From positions 1 through 64,000 of the forward strand of contig CALCJM010000076.1 in NCBI GenBank assembly GCA_937967505.1: a stretch of 64,000 bases of DNA, written 5' to 3'. The notes under the pieces are model-generated. The model was not told where the DNA came from. It did not search any database and worked only from the letters and a program-made list of their open reading frames with translations. The DNA is from an uncultured Pirellulaceae bacterium. Lineage in GTDB: Bacteria; Planctomycetota; Planctomycetia; Pirellulales; Pirellulaceae. This document shows, in pieces, positions 26,256 to 34,822 of this stretch (position 1 is its first letter; the number at the start of each line of letters is the position of its first letter). A program made the position numbers and the translations under genes.

Positions 26256-28712
26256 ATGAGTGAACTTGAGAACAGTCTGAAAGTAACCACAGCTGCCGAA
26301 TTACGGTGGGAATGTGACCCGGCGCGACTGGGTTTTCAAACGACCGCCGACCTTGACCCCGCCGAAGGCGTACTGGGACAAAAGACCGCTCACGAAGCAT
26401 TAGAATTTGGTATTCGCTGTCTTTCGCCCGGTCAAAACGTGTTCGTGCGGGGGGCGCGCGGAACGGGGCGAATCAGGATGGTTCGACATCTGATTCATAC
26501 GCTGGCACCGAAGACCGACGGGCTGACGGACTGCTGCTACGTATTCAACTTTGACCGGCATGACCGTCCCCGACTAATCCGACTGGCGGCCGGCACCGCA
26601 CCAAAATTTCGCCAGCAAATGCTGGAGCTTGGAGAGTACGTCAACGAGGGGCTCGGGAAAGCACTCGACGCGGAGCCTTGGCTTTCGCAACGGCAAGCCA
26701 TTCAGCAGCGCGTCCAAGAAGCAATTCGTGCACTGACCCGTCCGCTGGAGGACAAATTGCAGGAAACCCGGATGGCGTTGGTAACTCCCAATCAGGGCAG
26801 CATCTCTCAAGGTATGATTTTCCCTGTTGTTGATGGACAACCCATTCCACCGGATCAATTGAAGGTCTTGGTCGCTCAGGAAAAAGCCAGCCAACAGCAG
26901 CTGGATGACTACGAGGAGAAATTACCGCCGTTTCAAAAAGAGCTTCAGGAAACCACGCGTGCGATCAACGACATTGTCAGGGATGCCGGGGATGAATTGA
27001 AGGAGGTTGTGCAAACGGCCGCCACCAAACTGCTGTCCAGTTACACCGCACCGATTCTCGAAACGTTCGATGATCCGGTGATCCACGAGCATGTTGCCCA
27101 AATCCTGAAAGATCTGACGGAGAACCGCTTGCAGTCGGATCCTGACAATCGACCGGATTTCAAGGAACTGTATGGCGTTAATATCCTGCTGACCCATACG
27201 GATCTGGAAACTCGACCGGTAATCGAAGAGTGCATGCCCAATTTGATCAACCTGTTGGGAACCGTGGAACCCGAGATGGGTCCGGAGGGGGCGGTGTCCG
27301 ATTTTCGTGGGGTGCGGGCCGGTGCGTTGCTGTTGGCCGATCAGGGGTATTTGATTCTGGATGTTAACGATCTGTTGTCCGAACCAGGCGCGTACAAATC
27401 CCTGATGCGGACGCTGCGCACGGGATTACTGGAAATCGTGCCTCCCGAAATGGGCTGGATGCGTCAGCATGTCATTACACAACCTGAACCAATTAAAATT
27501 GATGTCAGGGTGATTCTGGTCGGCGACACACCGACCTGGTATCACCTGGATTCAGCGGACCCCGATTTCCGCGAACTGTTCAAAGTCCTTGCCGATTTTG
27601 ACAGTGAAATGCCTCGTGACCAGCATGGCATCCGGCAATATGCCAGCGTACTGGCCCAGTTATGCAAAGACGAATCGCTGCCGGAGTTTCACGTTACGGC
27701 CGTCGCAGCTTTGGCGGAACACGGGGCGCGAATCGTTGCCCGGCCGGAGAAACTAACAGCACGGCTGGGACGGATCGCTGACATCGCCAGAGAAGCAGCA
27801 TTTCTGGCAGACGGAAAAACGGTGCAGGCCGAAAACGTCAAACAAGCCGTCAAACGCACCAAGGATCGCGCCAGTTTGCCGTCCCGAAAATTCCAAGAAA
27901 TGGTCGAACGCGGGACGATCATCGTCAAAACGTCTGGCGAACAGGTTGGGCAGATCAACGGTCTAGCAGTAATGCGCTCCGGTCCGCTGACCTACGGTTT
28001 TCCGGCTCGCATCACAACGACGATCAGTCCCGGCGCTGCGGGATTGATCAATATCGAAGGACAAGCCAGTATGTCTGGCGCAATCCACACGAAGGGGTTC
28101 CAGATTCTTGGCGGGTTGTTGCGCTACCTGCTGGCACCCGATCATCCCCTAGCATTCAGTGCGTCGATCGCATTTGAACAAAGCTACGGAGGAATCGATG
28201 GAGATTCCGCTTCCGGCGCCGAAATCGTCTGCTTGCTCAGCGCTCTGACCGGAATCCCCATCAACCAAAGTATGGCCATGACGGGGGCGATTGACCAACA
28301 TGGAAACGTGGAAGCCATTGGCGGCGTGAATGAAAAAATTGAAGGCTTCTTCGACGCCTGCAACCACTTTGGCCTAACAGGAAATCAAGGCGTAATTATT
28401 CCAAAATCCAACGCAGGCGATTTGATGCTGCGCGAAGATGTCGTTCAGCAGTGCATGGATGGAAACTTCAGCGTCTGGCCCGTCGAACGCATTGAGCAAG
28501 CGGTGGAATTAATGACCGGGGTGGAAGCCGGCAAAGCAGATTCTTCAGGCGTCTATCCGGAGCACAGTGTACTGGGTCAGGCGGTTGCCAAAGCCAAAGA
28601 TTACTGGCGAATGTCATTGTCCAGCCCTGCGAAACTGGCTGAAATGGTTGATATGGCGTCCGGAAATGGCCCCCACCAGGCCAATCGGGAGGATGAAAAT
28701 CGAATCGGTTGA
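26256..28712 (+). CDS. Lon-like (LonB/YcbZ-type) protease with degenerate Walker A
   Basis: The 818-residue protein belongs to the Lon-related family with an AAA domain split by a coiled coil and a C-terminal Lon protease domain. The P-loop, GARGTGRI (residues 66-73), lacks both the usual Lys (Arg here) and the Ser/Thr (Ile). A helical insert (about 120-250) follows. The Walker B-like segment is GYLILDVNDLL. In the protease domain, catalytic Ser653 lies in GDSASGAEI and Lys694 in GGVNEKIEGF, with normal spacing. So proteolysis should be intact, while ATP use may be altered or absent. Cytoplasmic. Convergent with the gene ending at 28761. Confidence 0.88.
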   Translation: MSELENSLKVTTAAELRWECDPARLGFQTTADLDPAEGVLGQKTAHEALEFGIRCLSPGQNVFVRGARGTGRIRMVRHLIHTLAPKTDGLTDCCYVFNFDRHDRPRLIRLAAGTAPKFRQQMLELGEYVNEGLGKALDAEPWLSQRQAIQQRVQEAIRALTRPLEDKLQETRMALVTPNQGSISQGMIFPVVDGQPIPPDQLKVLVAQEKASQQQLDDYEEKLPPFQKELQETTRAINDIVRDAGDELKEVVQTAATKLLSSYTAPILETFDDPVIHEHVAQILKDLTENRLQSDPDNRPDFKELYGVNILLTHTDLETRPVIEECMPNLINLLGTVEPEMGPEGAVSDFRGVRAGALLLADQGYLILDVNDLLSEPGAYKSLMRTLRTGLLEIVPPEMGWMRQHVITQPEPIKIDVRVILVGDTPTWYHLDSADPDFRELFKVLADFDSEMPRDQHGIRQYASVLAQLCKDESLPEFHVTAVAALAEHGARIVARPEKLTARLGRIADIAREAAFLADGKTVQAENVKQAVKRTKDRASLPSRKFQEMVERGTIIVKTSGEQVGQINGLAVMRSGPLTYGFPARITTTISPGAAGLINIEGQASMSGAIHTKGFQILGGLLRYLLAPDHPLAFSASIAFEQSYGGIDGDSASGAEIVCLLSALTGIPINQSMAMTGAIDQHGNVEAIGGVNEKIEGFFDACNHFGLTGNQGVIIPKSNAGDLMLREDVVQQCMDGNFSVWPVERIEQAVELMTGVEAGKADSSGVYPEHSVLGQAVAKAKDYWRMSLSSPAKLAEMVDMASGNGPHQANREDENRIG

Positions 28713-28760
28713 ATGGAACAAAAGGTCTACCGAACAAGATTCACACCTCAGACGCACGGT

Positions 28761-29504
28761 TCACGCAATGTTCCGCCTGGGGTCCGGCTGACTTGAATGA
28801 GAATCAGCATATTGGGTAGCCGGTGTCAACTTACCGATCAAAGCACTGATTTCGGCAATATCGACCTCACGAATGTCTTGCGCAACAGAGGAATAGTAAT
28901 CTTCGTTAATTCCCAACTGTTGCTTAATCAGACCGGCTTGGTCTGGTGAGACATCACCGACGATGCGGTCAAACTGAAAATCACGATCCCACAGGATATT
29001 GTCCGCCAGCAATTCAATAAAGTCCGACCAGCGTTCCATCACGGTGCACTCTTTTTGTGGAACAGCATCCCAGCCCTGATCAATGCCGGATTTCATTTCC
29101 GGTTTCAGATCACAATACACTCCGGACGGGTTGCGTACCGGTATATAGGCCGCGCGTGCAAGAGAGCGGATAGAGTAATCGGACAGGCCCGAGTCTTTTT
29201 CAAACTCGATTTCGGCCTCGATCAGTGTCTCCAATTCACGAAAGATCGCGTAAATCGTCCCCTCGCAGGTCGCTGTCAGCTTGGGCGGGGCCGCAGCAGG
29301 ATCCAACAGGCCACGGGCAACCGTATACAACGTGACCAGTTGCTGTGTTGGCTGGAGGCAATCAAAAACCGCGACATCAGAAAAATGAGGTTCGCCGATT
29401 TCGATCCCGACCAGTATCTGGTCATGAAGGTAGTGTACCAGTTCTTTGATCAGGTAAGCTTCCGCTCCAGTGAGCGTACGTGTTCCTTGCGATGTTTCCC
29501 ACAC
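28761..29504 (-). CDS. conserved hypothetical protein
   Basis: The 247-residue soluble protein has no signal peptide, TM helix or recognised catalytic motif. It is largely helical and acidic (EGTIYAIFRELETLIEAE, DFIELLADNILWDRDFQ) and reminds me of planctomycete proteins of unknown function. It follows the MscK-like channel gene by 124 bp on the same strand, so the two may be cotranscribed. Start taken at ATG 29504. Confidence 0.68.
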   Translation of the reverse strand: MWETSQGTRTLTGAEAYLIKELVHYLHDQILVGIEIGEPHFSDVAVFDCLQPTQQLVTLYTVARGLLDPAAAPPKLTATCEGTIYAIFRELETLIEAEIEFEKDSGLSDYSIRSLARAAYIPVRNPSGVYCDLKPEMKSGIDQGWDAVPQKECTVMERWSDFIELLADNILWDRDFQFDRIVGDVSPDQAGLIKQQLGINEDYYSSVAQDIREVDIAEISALIGKLTPATQYADSHSSQPDPRRNIA

Positions 29505-29628
29505 GAAATTTGCTCCGTCAAAATGTTTCCCGCGTTTCTCTCCGTCTGTCCTATTAAAGTTGCGCTGACTGGAAAGTGCAATCGCTTACTCTCCCAATCG
29601 GCAAATCGGAAGAAGTTTTCTTTACATT

Positions 29629-32600
29629 TCAAACACCTGTTTGGCCGCTTGGAGGCTGAGTTTCCGAAGAAATCAACCGCACCTCGCGCTGCGGGAAAGG
29701 AATAGAGATATTCGCGCTTTCCAACGCCTGATTGATGGCCACATTCAGCTCGTGAATAATGATCCACCGGCGTTCAATTGTCGAAATACAACACCGCAAT
29801 GTGAAGTCAAGACTACTGTCACCGAATTTCTCAAATGTCACTACGGGAGCCGGTTCTTTCAGCAACGCACGGTTTGAGGAAACCGCATCGAGGATGATTT
29901 TCTGAACGCGCACGGGATCAGTCCCGTAAGCTACCCCGAATCTCAGGGCGATTCGATTGACGACACTGGACAGAGTCCAGTTCAACAGTTTCCCGGAAAT
30001 CAAATCCTTGTTGGGAACTACCAGTTCCTGATTATCCCAATTGGTGACTGTGGTTGCCCGCATCTGAATTCTGGAAACGACTCCTGTGGTCCCGTCGATG
30101 GTCACCACATCACCCACGCGCACCGGCCGCTCCAATAACAGAATTAAACCGGAGACAAAATTGGCAACGATTTCCTGAAGCCCAAACCCCAAACCAACGG
30201 AAATCGCCGCGATCAACCAACTGTAGTTAGACCATGGAATCTTTAGATAACCCAATGCGAAAATACAACCAACCACCAGCAACACATATCGAAAAATGGA
30301 GGTGACGGCATACCGCGCTCCAGCGTCCAAGGGCAATCGCTGCAGGAGAATCAATTCCAGCATTCCGGGGATATTGCGAACGCCAAAGTAGGTCACCAAA
30401 AACATCATCGCCGAAAACAACACATCACGAATCGTGACCGCCACAATTTTCCCTTCCAGACTGATCGACCACAGCTTCCAGTCATCCATGATCTTTGACG
30501 CCGGCAGCAGATACTGCCAGATTCCCAGCAGAATCACGGCCGAGATCATCAGGAAAATCACACTGGTCAACTCACGTGCCTGACGGGACACGTCGGTGAT
30601 ATCCAGCCCCGGGTCATTTTGCAGATCGATATCAATGACTTCGGCGGGACTGGCTCCCCCTTCGGCGTTTCCTTTTTTCTCTGCCGCCAATCGTGCCTGG
30701 TTCCTTTGATGAACCAGTTGTTCGTATCGGAGGTGACGTCGGCGCACCAGAAGAAAACGCATTGCACCGGAATAAATCATCGCAACGACAACTGCCAGAA
30801 TAATTGTTTTCAGCAAACTTCTGCCAATCTGGATGGCTGAAAAGTAGTACCCCACAGTCGCCATTAGCATCAGCACCAGTGGGATTATTATCACGCCAAC
30901 GAAAACAACGTATCCGATTCTCGTCCATGCCGCATGGGACAATGCGGTGCTACTGGAGTCAATCAGGACTCCCCGTTTCGGGTGCATTGTTCGCCAGGCG
31001 AAGATTTGGCTGACCAGTAACAACCCCAGTAATACGACACGGCCCACGCGATTCCAGTCGCTGCTGTGGGAAAATTCGAATGCACGTGACTGCCCGGACG
31101 CCAAATCGTCCTCACGCGTTTCGATCCCGGAAAAATCGAAGGCAGCAGTAGATGCCAAAAGTTGCGTGGCTGTCGCATTGGTATCACTTTCGACCGTCGC
31201 ACGATAGCCGGTGCTGACCAGTGGTAGCCAAATCAACAAAGCGATAATCGGCACCCCCATCGGAACAAACCACGTCAGGTTGTTCCAGAATACTTTTCTG
31301 GTGCGTTCGGTCCATGCAAAATGCGAATGAGCCAACCCGTCCTGTCGGCATGCCTGACGAAGAAATTCAAATGGCAGCCCAATCAGGAAAGTCCAGAAAC
31401 ACGCTTGTCCCAACGACGCGGCAAATGTCGAGGACTCGAGGTTGTTGCTCAACAGCCAACCCGTCAGTGCCAACGGCGACAACGCGGTAAACGCCAACCC
31501 CAACGTTAGCATGTATGTCATCAGCGTCACACCATAGTCACGACAGCTGCGTTTGATGGCTTTCCGGCCAGCGGCGCTGATTGATTCAAGAACATTTGCG
31601 CGAAACAGAAACAGGGCCACCACAACCAACGTGACCAACATCGATGCCAACAGACGATGGCGAAAGCTGGCGACGATCGCATTCCACACTGTGATCCAGT
31701 TGGCTGGCGATGCAATGTCCCGGACCACGCCCGCGATAACGCTGCCATCGGCGAAACCAGCAATTGGGGCACTGCGCACCCACAGTATATTTTCGTCGAT
31801 CAATGCGGTGTAACTTTCGCAGGCCTTCGTCAGCTCCTTCTGTTGCGCCTGGATATTCAGTAGTTCCTGCCCTTTCTGGTCTTCCAACCCTTTGAGACGA
31901 TTCAGGATATCTTTACGCATGCTGAACAGATCACGTGCCTCGGATTCCAGACCGGCGATCAATTTGTCTTTACCGCCTACTGTTTTTTCCAATGCCATCT
32001 GCAATAGTTTGGCGGTTGCCTGATCTTTCTTAACCAGTAGATCCACCGTTGCCGACGCCGCATCAGGTATGCTGGAGAGCCTTGCCAGTTCGTCTTCCCA
32101 GCGAAAGCTGGTGATTTGAGAATTGGCAATTTGTTTGCTGCGTTGGTTGACCGACAGGTAACGCTGTTGGGTTTCCGCAAGCCCGGTTCGGTTTCGTTGT
32201 AGCATCTGACCAAAACTGTCACTCAGCCCCACCACATTGATCCGTGTGCGAGTGGTTGTCTCTTCACGTTTGATCCGCGTGACATCTTTTGTAATTGCGT
32301 CTTTGGTCTCATCCAGCGCCTCGATTTCCGCAGCCACCACAGCCAACTGTTGCGTCAATTCGGTGTTGCTTTTGGCGATTGGCTGAAGTGGTTCCGAAAC
32401 CCTCTCTTGCGTGTTACGCGACTGTCGTTTCAGATTCTGAATTTCAGAGGATCGAATTCGCCCAATGGCATTTTCGATCAGAGAAATTTCCCCGTCCAGT
32501 TTGACTGACAACTTTTCTGCGATTGCTTTTTGCAATTCCGGCAACCGGGCCGCGGCGCGATGAAACCGGATTTCAGCGTTGTTGGATTGTAACGTCGCCA

Positions 32601-33444
32601 TCAGTTTCAGACGCTCGGATTCCAGTTTCCAGCGCCGCGCCTGAACAAACGCCTGATCGTCAGAAAGCGGATCTGCCTGAAGCTGATCTTTCAGCTCTTC
32701 CAGTTTGGTCATCGTTTCAGCAGTGCGTGCCTTGATGTCTGCGATGCGTTGCTTCTGTTGGGCTGACGTAAGGATTTCAATTGGCTCAAGTGTCTTTTGT
32801 AGAGCCTCCTTCCTAGGAGCAAGTTCCGCCTCAAGTTCTGTTAGTCGTGGCAATTGGGCAAACGGCGTCTGCTCATTGAAGGGTAACTGTGCCTCAAAAT
32901 GGTCACCCGCAAGCTGAGCTTGTAGGGCTTCGACTTCTTCTGGAGCAGATCGCGCCTGTTGACCATAGGACCGGGCAGTTTCCAGCGCGTCGCGTCCCTG
33001 CTCCAGTAAAAGTTTGGCAGCATCAACCAAATTTTTCACTTCGCCCGATGGCGCTGGATCGCGCTGCGTGAGGTTCTCTAACGCTGCCATCCGTTGCGCA
33101 ATCTCGTCCATCGCCACCGACAGGTTCAATGGCTCCTGAGAAAGAACCGTTTTTTTCACGGAACCCGACGGCGGCAGTTGACCTGTTTCACGCCCGATAT
33201 CTTTTTGTCCCGCGATGGTTGGCGTCTGAAGGAACGGTCGCAGCGGACTGGAGACGGGTTGAAAACTGCCAAAAGAAGACGTTCTTCTGTCGGCCGGTGG
33301 ATGCTGGCCGTGAGATATCGCTGACACACAGACATTCAACAGCCCGGCACAGATCACAATCGCCAGACCAACCCTATGTCGTCTGGTCAGCAGTAGATAT
33401 CTGCCAAAAACAAAACAGAAACAGGTGCGGTTTGCGTACGGCAT
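29629..33444 (-). CDS. MscK/KefA-type mechanosensitive channel
   Basis: The product is about 1271 residues from ATG 33444 (a TTG at 33456 is also possible). It has a signal sequence (VGLAIVICAGLLNVCVSAIS), a long periplasmic coiled-coil region (about residues 100-560), and a cluster of TM helices (about 590-1060). The C-terminal MscS core (about 1071-1246) reads SVGLGFGLQEIVANFVSGLI, LLLERPVRVGDVVTIDG, NWDNQELVVPNKDLISG. It opens under membrane tension to release solutes during hypo-osmotic shock. The large periplasmic domain resembles MscK, which may also sense ions. A hypothetical gene follows. Confidence 0.92.
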   Translation of the reverse strand: MPYANRTCFCFVFGRYLLLTRRHRVGLAIVICAGLLNVCVSAISHGQHPPADRRTSSFGSFQPVSSPLRPFLQTPTIAGQKDIGRETGQLPPSGSVKKTVLSQEPLNLSVAMDEIAQRMAALENLTQRDPAPSGEVKNLVDAAKLLLEQGRDALETARSYGQQARSAPEEVEALQAQLAGDHFEAQLPFNEQTPFAQLPRLTELEAELAPRKEALQKTLEPIEILTSAQQKQRIADIKARTAETMTKLEELKDQLQADPLSDDQAFVQARRWKLESERLKLMATLQSNNAEIRFHRAAARLPELQKAIAEKLSVKLDGEISLIENAIGRIRSSEIQNLKRQSRNTQERVSEPLQPIAKSNTELTQQLAVVAAEIEALDETKDAITKDVTRIKREETTTRTRINVVGLSDSFGQMLQRNRTGLAETQQRYLSVNQRSKQIANSQITSFRWEDELARLSSIPDAASATVDLLVKKDQATAKLLQMALEKTVGGKDKLIAGLESEARDLFSMRKDILNRLKGLEDQKGQELLNIQAQQKELTKACESYTALIDENILWVRSAPIAGFADGSVIAGVVRDIASPANWITVWNAIVASFRHRLLASMLVTLVVVALFLFRANVLESISAAGRKAIKRSCRDYGVTLMTYMLTLGLAFTALSPLALTGWLLSNNLESSTFAASLGQACFWTFLIGLPFEFLRQACRQDGLAHSHFAWTERTRKVFWNNLTWFVPMGVPIIALLIWLPLVSTGYRATVESDTNATATQLLASTAAFDFSGIETREDDLASGQSRAFEFSHSSDWNRVGRVVLLGLLLVSQIFAWRTMHPKRGVLIDSSSTALSHAAWTRIGYVVFVGVIIIPLVLMLMATVGYYFSAIQIGRSLLKTIILAVVVAMIYSGAMRFLLVRRRHLRYEQLVHQRNQARLAAEKKGNAEGGASPAEVIDIDLQNDPGLDITDVSRQARELTSVIFLMISAVILLGIWQYLLPASKIMDDWKLWSISLEGKIVAVTIRDVLFSAMMFLVTYFGVRNIPGMLELILLQRLPLDAGARYAVTSIFRYVLLVVGCIFALGYLKIPWSNYSWLIAAISVGLGFGLQEIVANFVSGLILLLERPVRVGDVVTIDGTTGVVSRIQMRATTVTNWDNQELVVPNKDLISGKLLNWTLSSVVNRIALRFGVAYGTDPVRVQKIILDAVSSNRALLKEPAPVVTFEKFGDSSLDFTLRCCISTIERRWIIIHELNVAINQALESANISIPFPQREVRLISSETQPPSGQTGV

Positions 33445-33593
33445 TGGACAGTGCAAACAGGGGTGGGTGACCGTTCGAGAAAGACTGTTTGTTGTAAACA
33501 GCGTTGACTTAAGCCCTGATTCTATTCAATTCCTGCCGCTGGCGACACGCCGGTTATTCTGTCCTTTGCCACTAAAGATGTCAGGCAAAAAAA

Positions 33594-33616
33594 AATGCCG
33601 GCACAAAGCCGGCATT
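33594..33616 (-). terminator. rho-independent terminator after the Gly-rich protein gene
   Basis: A 9-bp stem (AATGCCGGC at 33594-33602 with GCCGGCATT at 33608-33616) has a 5-base loop. The minus-strand exit is a run of about nine T. It sits 25 bp after the stop at 33642. Confidence 0.85.
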
Positions 33617-33641
33617 GTTGATTCAGGTTCACAAGCCCCAA

Positions 33642-34595
33642 TCAGTTTTGTGAGTACGAGGAAGACTCACCCGGATTCTGCTGGTCTTCGGATGCTTTCA
33701 TCTTTTCGTTGACACGCTGGATGGAAACAGCAACGGCTTGCTGGGCAATGATCAGCTCATTACGTGTGAAATACCTTTCGGTGCGTCCGCCCATCTGGCT
33801 TTCGAATCGATTTTTGGTCGCAAGTTCCTGCCACCCTAAATTATCAGTCACGTTCCAAGCGGCAGCCTGGGCAACATTCTGGGAGACTTCGTCTTCGGCA
33901 AGCATACGAATCATCTCTTTGATCTTCGGATCAGCGTTGAGTGACTCCAGGGGCTGAATCACATAGTTCATGTGAGACTTTGGTTCTTTTTTTCCATGTT
34001 CGAGACAAACGGTCTTGATGGCAACTTTGCCAACCTTTCCGGGTGGAATGTTGAAGACGCCGCCGCCACCGCCGCCACCCAATCCGCCACCGCCGCCGCC
34101 GAATCCACCGCCGCCACGTCCACCACCAAGGCCTCCACCGATTCCCTGCTGCTGACCACCGCCCAATCCACCGCGTCCACCGCCCAATCCACCACCCAGT
34201 CCGCCACCGCCGCCACCTAATCCGCCACCGCCGAAGCCTTGACGCATGACAGGAACAGCAGAAAACGTCGCCGGCATTCCGATCGCCAATGGCTTGTCAG
34301 AATTGTTCTTCACAAGGATATTGGAATCGGCAGAACTTTTGGTTTTGATGATGACTTCAATTTCACCAGAGTCCATCGCGGAGAACATCTCCACCGATTC
34401 AAAACCGGCAGCAGGAGTGGATGATTTGGAGATACGCGCAAGGCGCTTTTTCTCCAATCGCTGCTGGCGCGTCAGTTTCTCAGGCTTGACGTTACTGGCG
34501 TCATTGGCCTTGTTCGCAGGGGATTCACCAAACGTGCCGCAGGATAAAGCGACAACGGCAAACAGGGCCAGTGAAAATCGAAAAAGTTGGTTCAT
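33642..34595 (-). CDS. secreted Gly-rich repeat protein
   Basis: The 317-residue protein has a signal peptide (LALFAVVALSCGTFGES), a basic segment (KLTRQQRLEKKRLAR), and a beta domain (EIEVIIKTKSSADSNILVKN). A long Gly-rich run of GGG, GGL and GGR units comes next (about residues 120-180, DNA 34055-34235). A C-terminal domain follows (VAIKTVCLEHGKKEP, EVSQNVAQAAAWNVTDN). The sequence around AAAWNVTDNLGWQELATK occurs in planctomycete envelope proteins I cannot name. The Gly-rich part is probably flexible and could be adhesive. Strong terminator downstream; monocistronic. Confidence 0.75.
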   Translation of the reverse strand: MNQLFRFSLALFAVVALSCGTFGESPANKANDASNVKPEKLTRQQRLEKKRLARISKSSTPAAGFESVEMFSAMDSGEIEVIIKTKSSADSNILVKNNSDKPLAIGMPATFSAVPVMRQGFGGGGLGGGGGGLGGGLGGGRGGLGGGQQQGIGGGLGGGRGGGGFGGGGGGLGGGGGGGVFNIPPGKVGKVAIKTVCLEHGKKEPKSHMNYVIQPLESLNADPKIKEMIRMLAEDEVSQNVAQAAAWNVTDNLGWQELATKNRFESQMGGRTERYFTRNELIIAQQAVAVSIQRVNEKMKASEDQQNPGESSSYSQN

Positions 34596-34822
34596 GGTTG
34601 TTGTTCTCAGGAAAAGAACTTGTGATTGGTTAAGTTCCGACCCCTAAAGATAGTCGGGAAATTGGTGTTTTCCAACGATTTTTTGACTTCTGGCACCTTA
34701 GAGCCCAAGAAAACCAAAAAATGAAAGCGTTCTATTGGTTATGCCATAGGTCCGCCGCAGCCCCGAAAATGCTCGTTGTCGCACGAGTCCCTGGACAGAT
34801 GGCCGATTTTGCCATCGCCGAA

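Noticed and set aside
33968-34220. ORFs on both strands in the Gly-rich repeat DNA
   Set aside because: They are translations of the repeat in other frames (Ala/Val/Asp- and Ala/Thr/Ser-rich).
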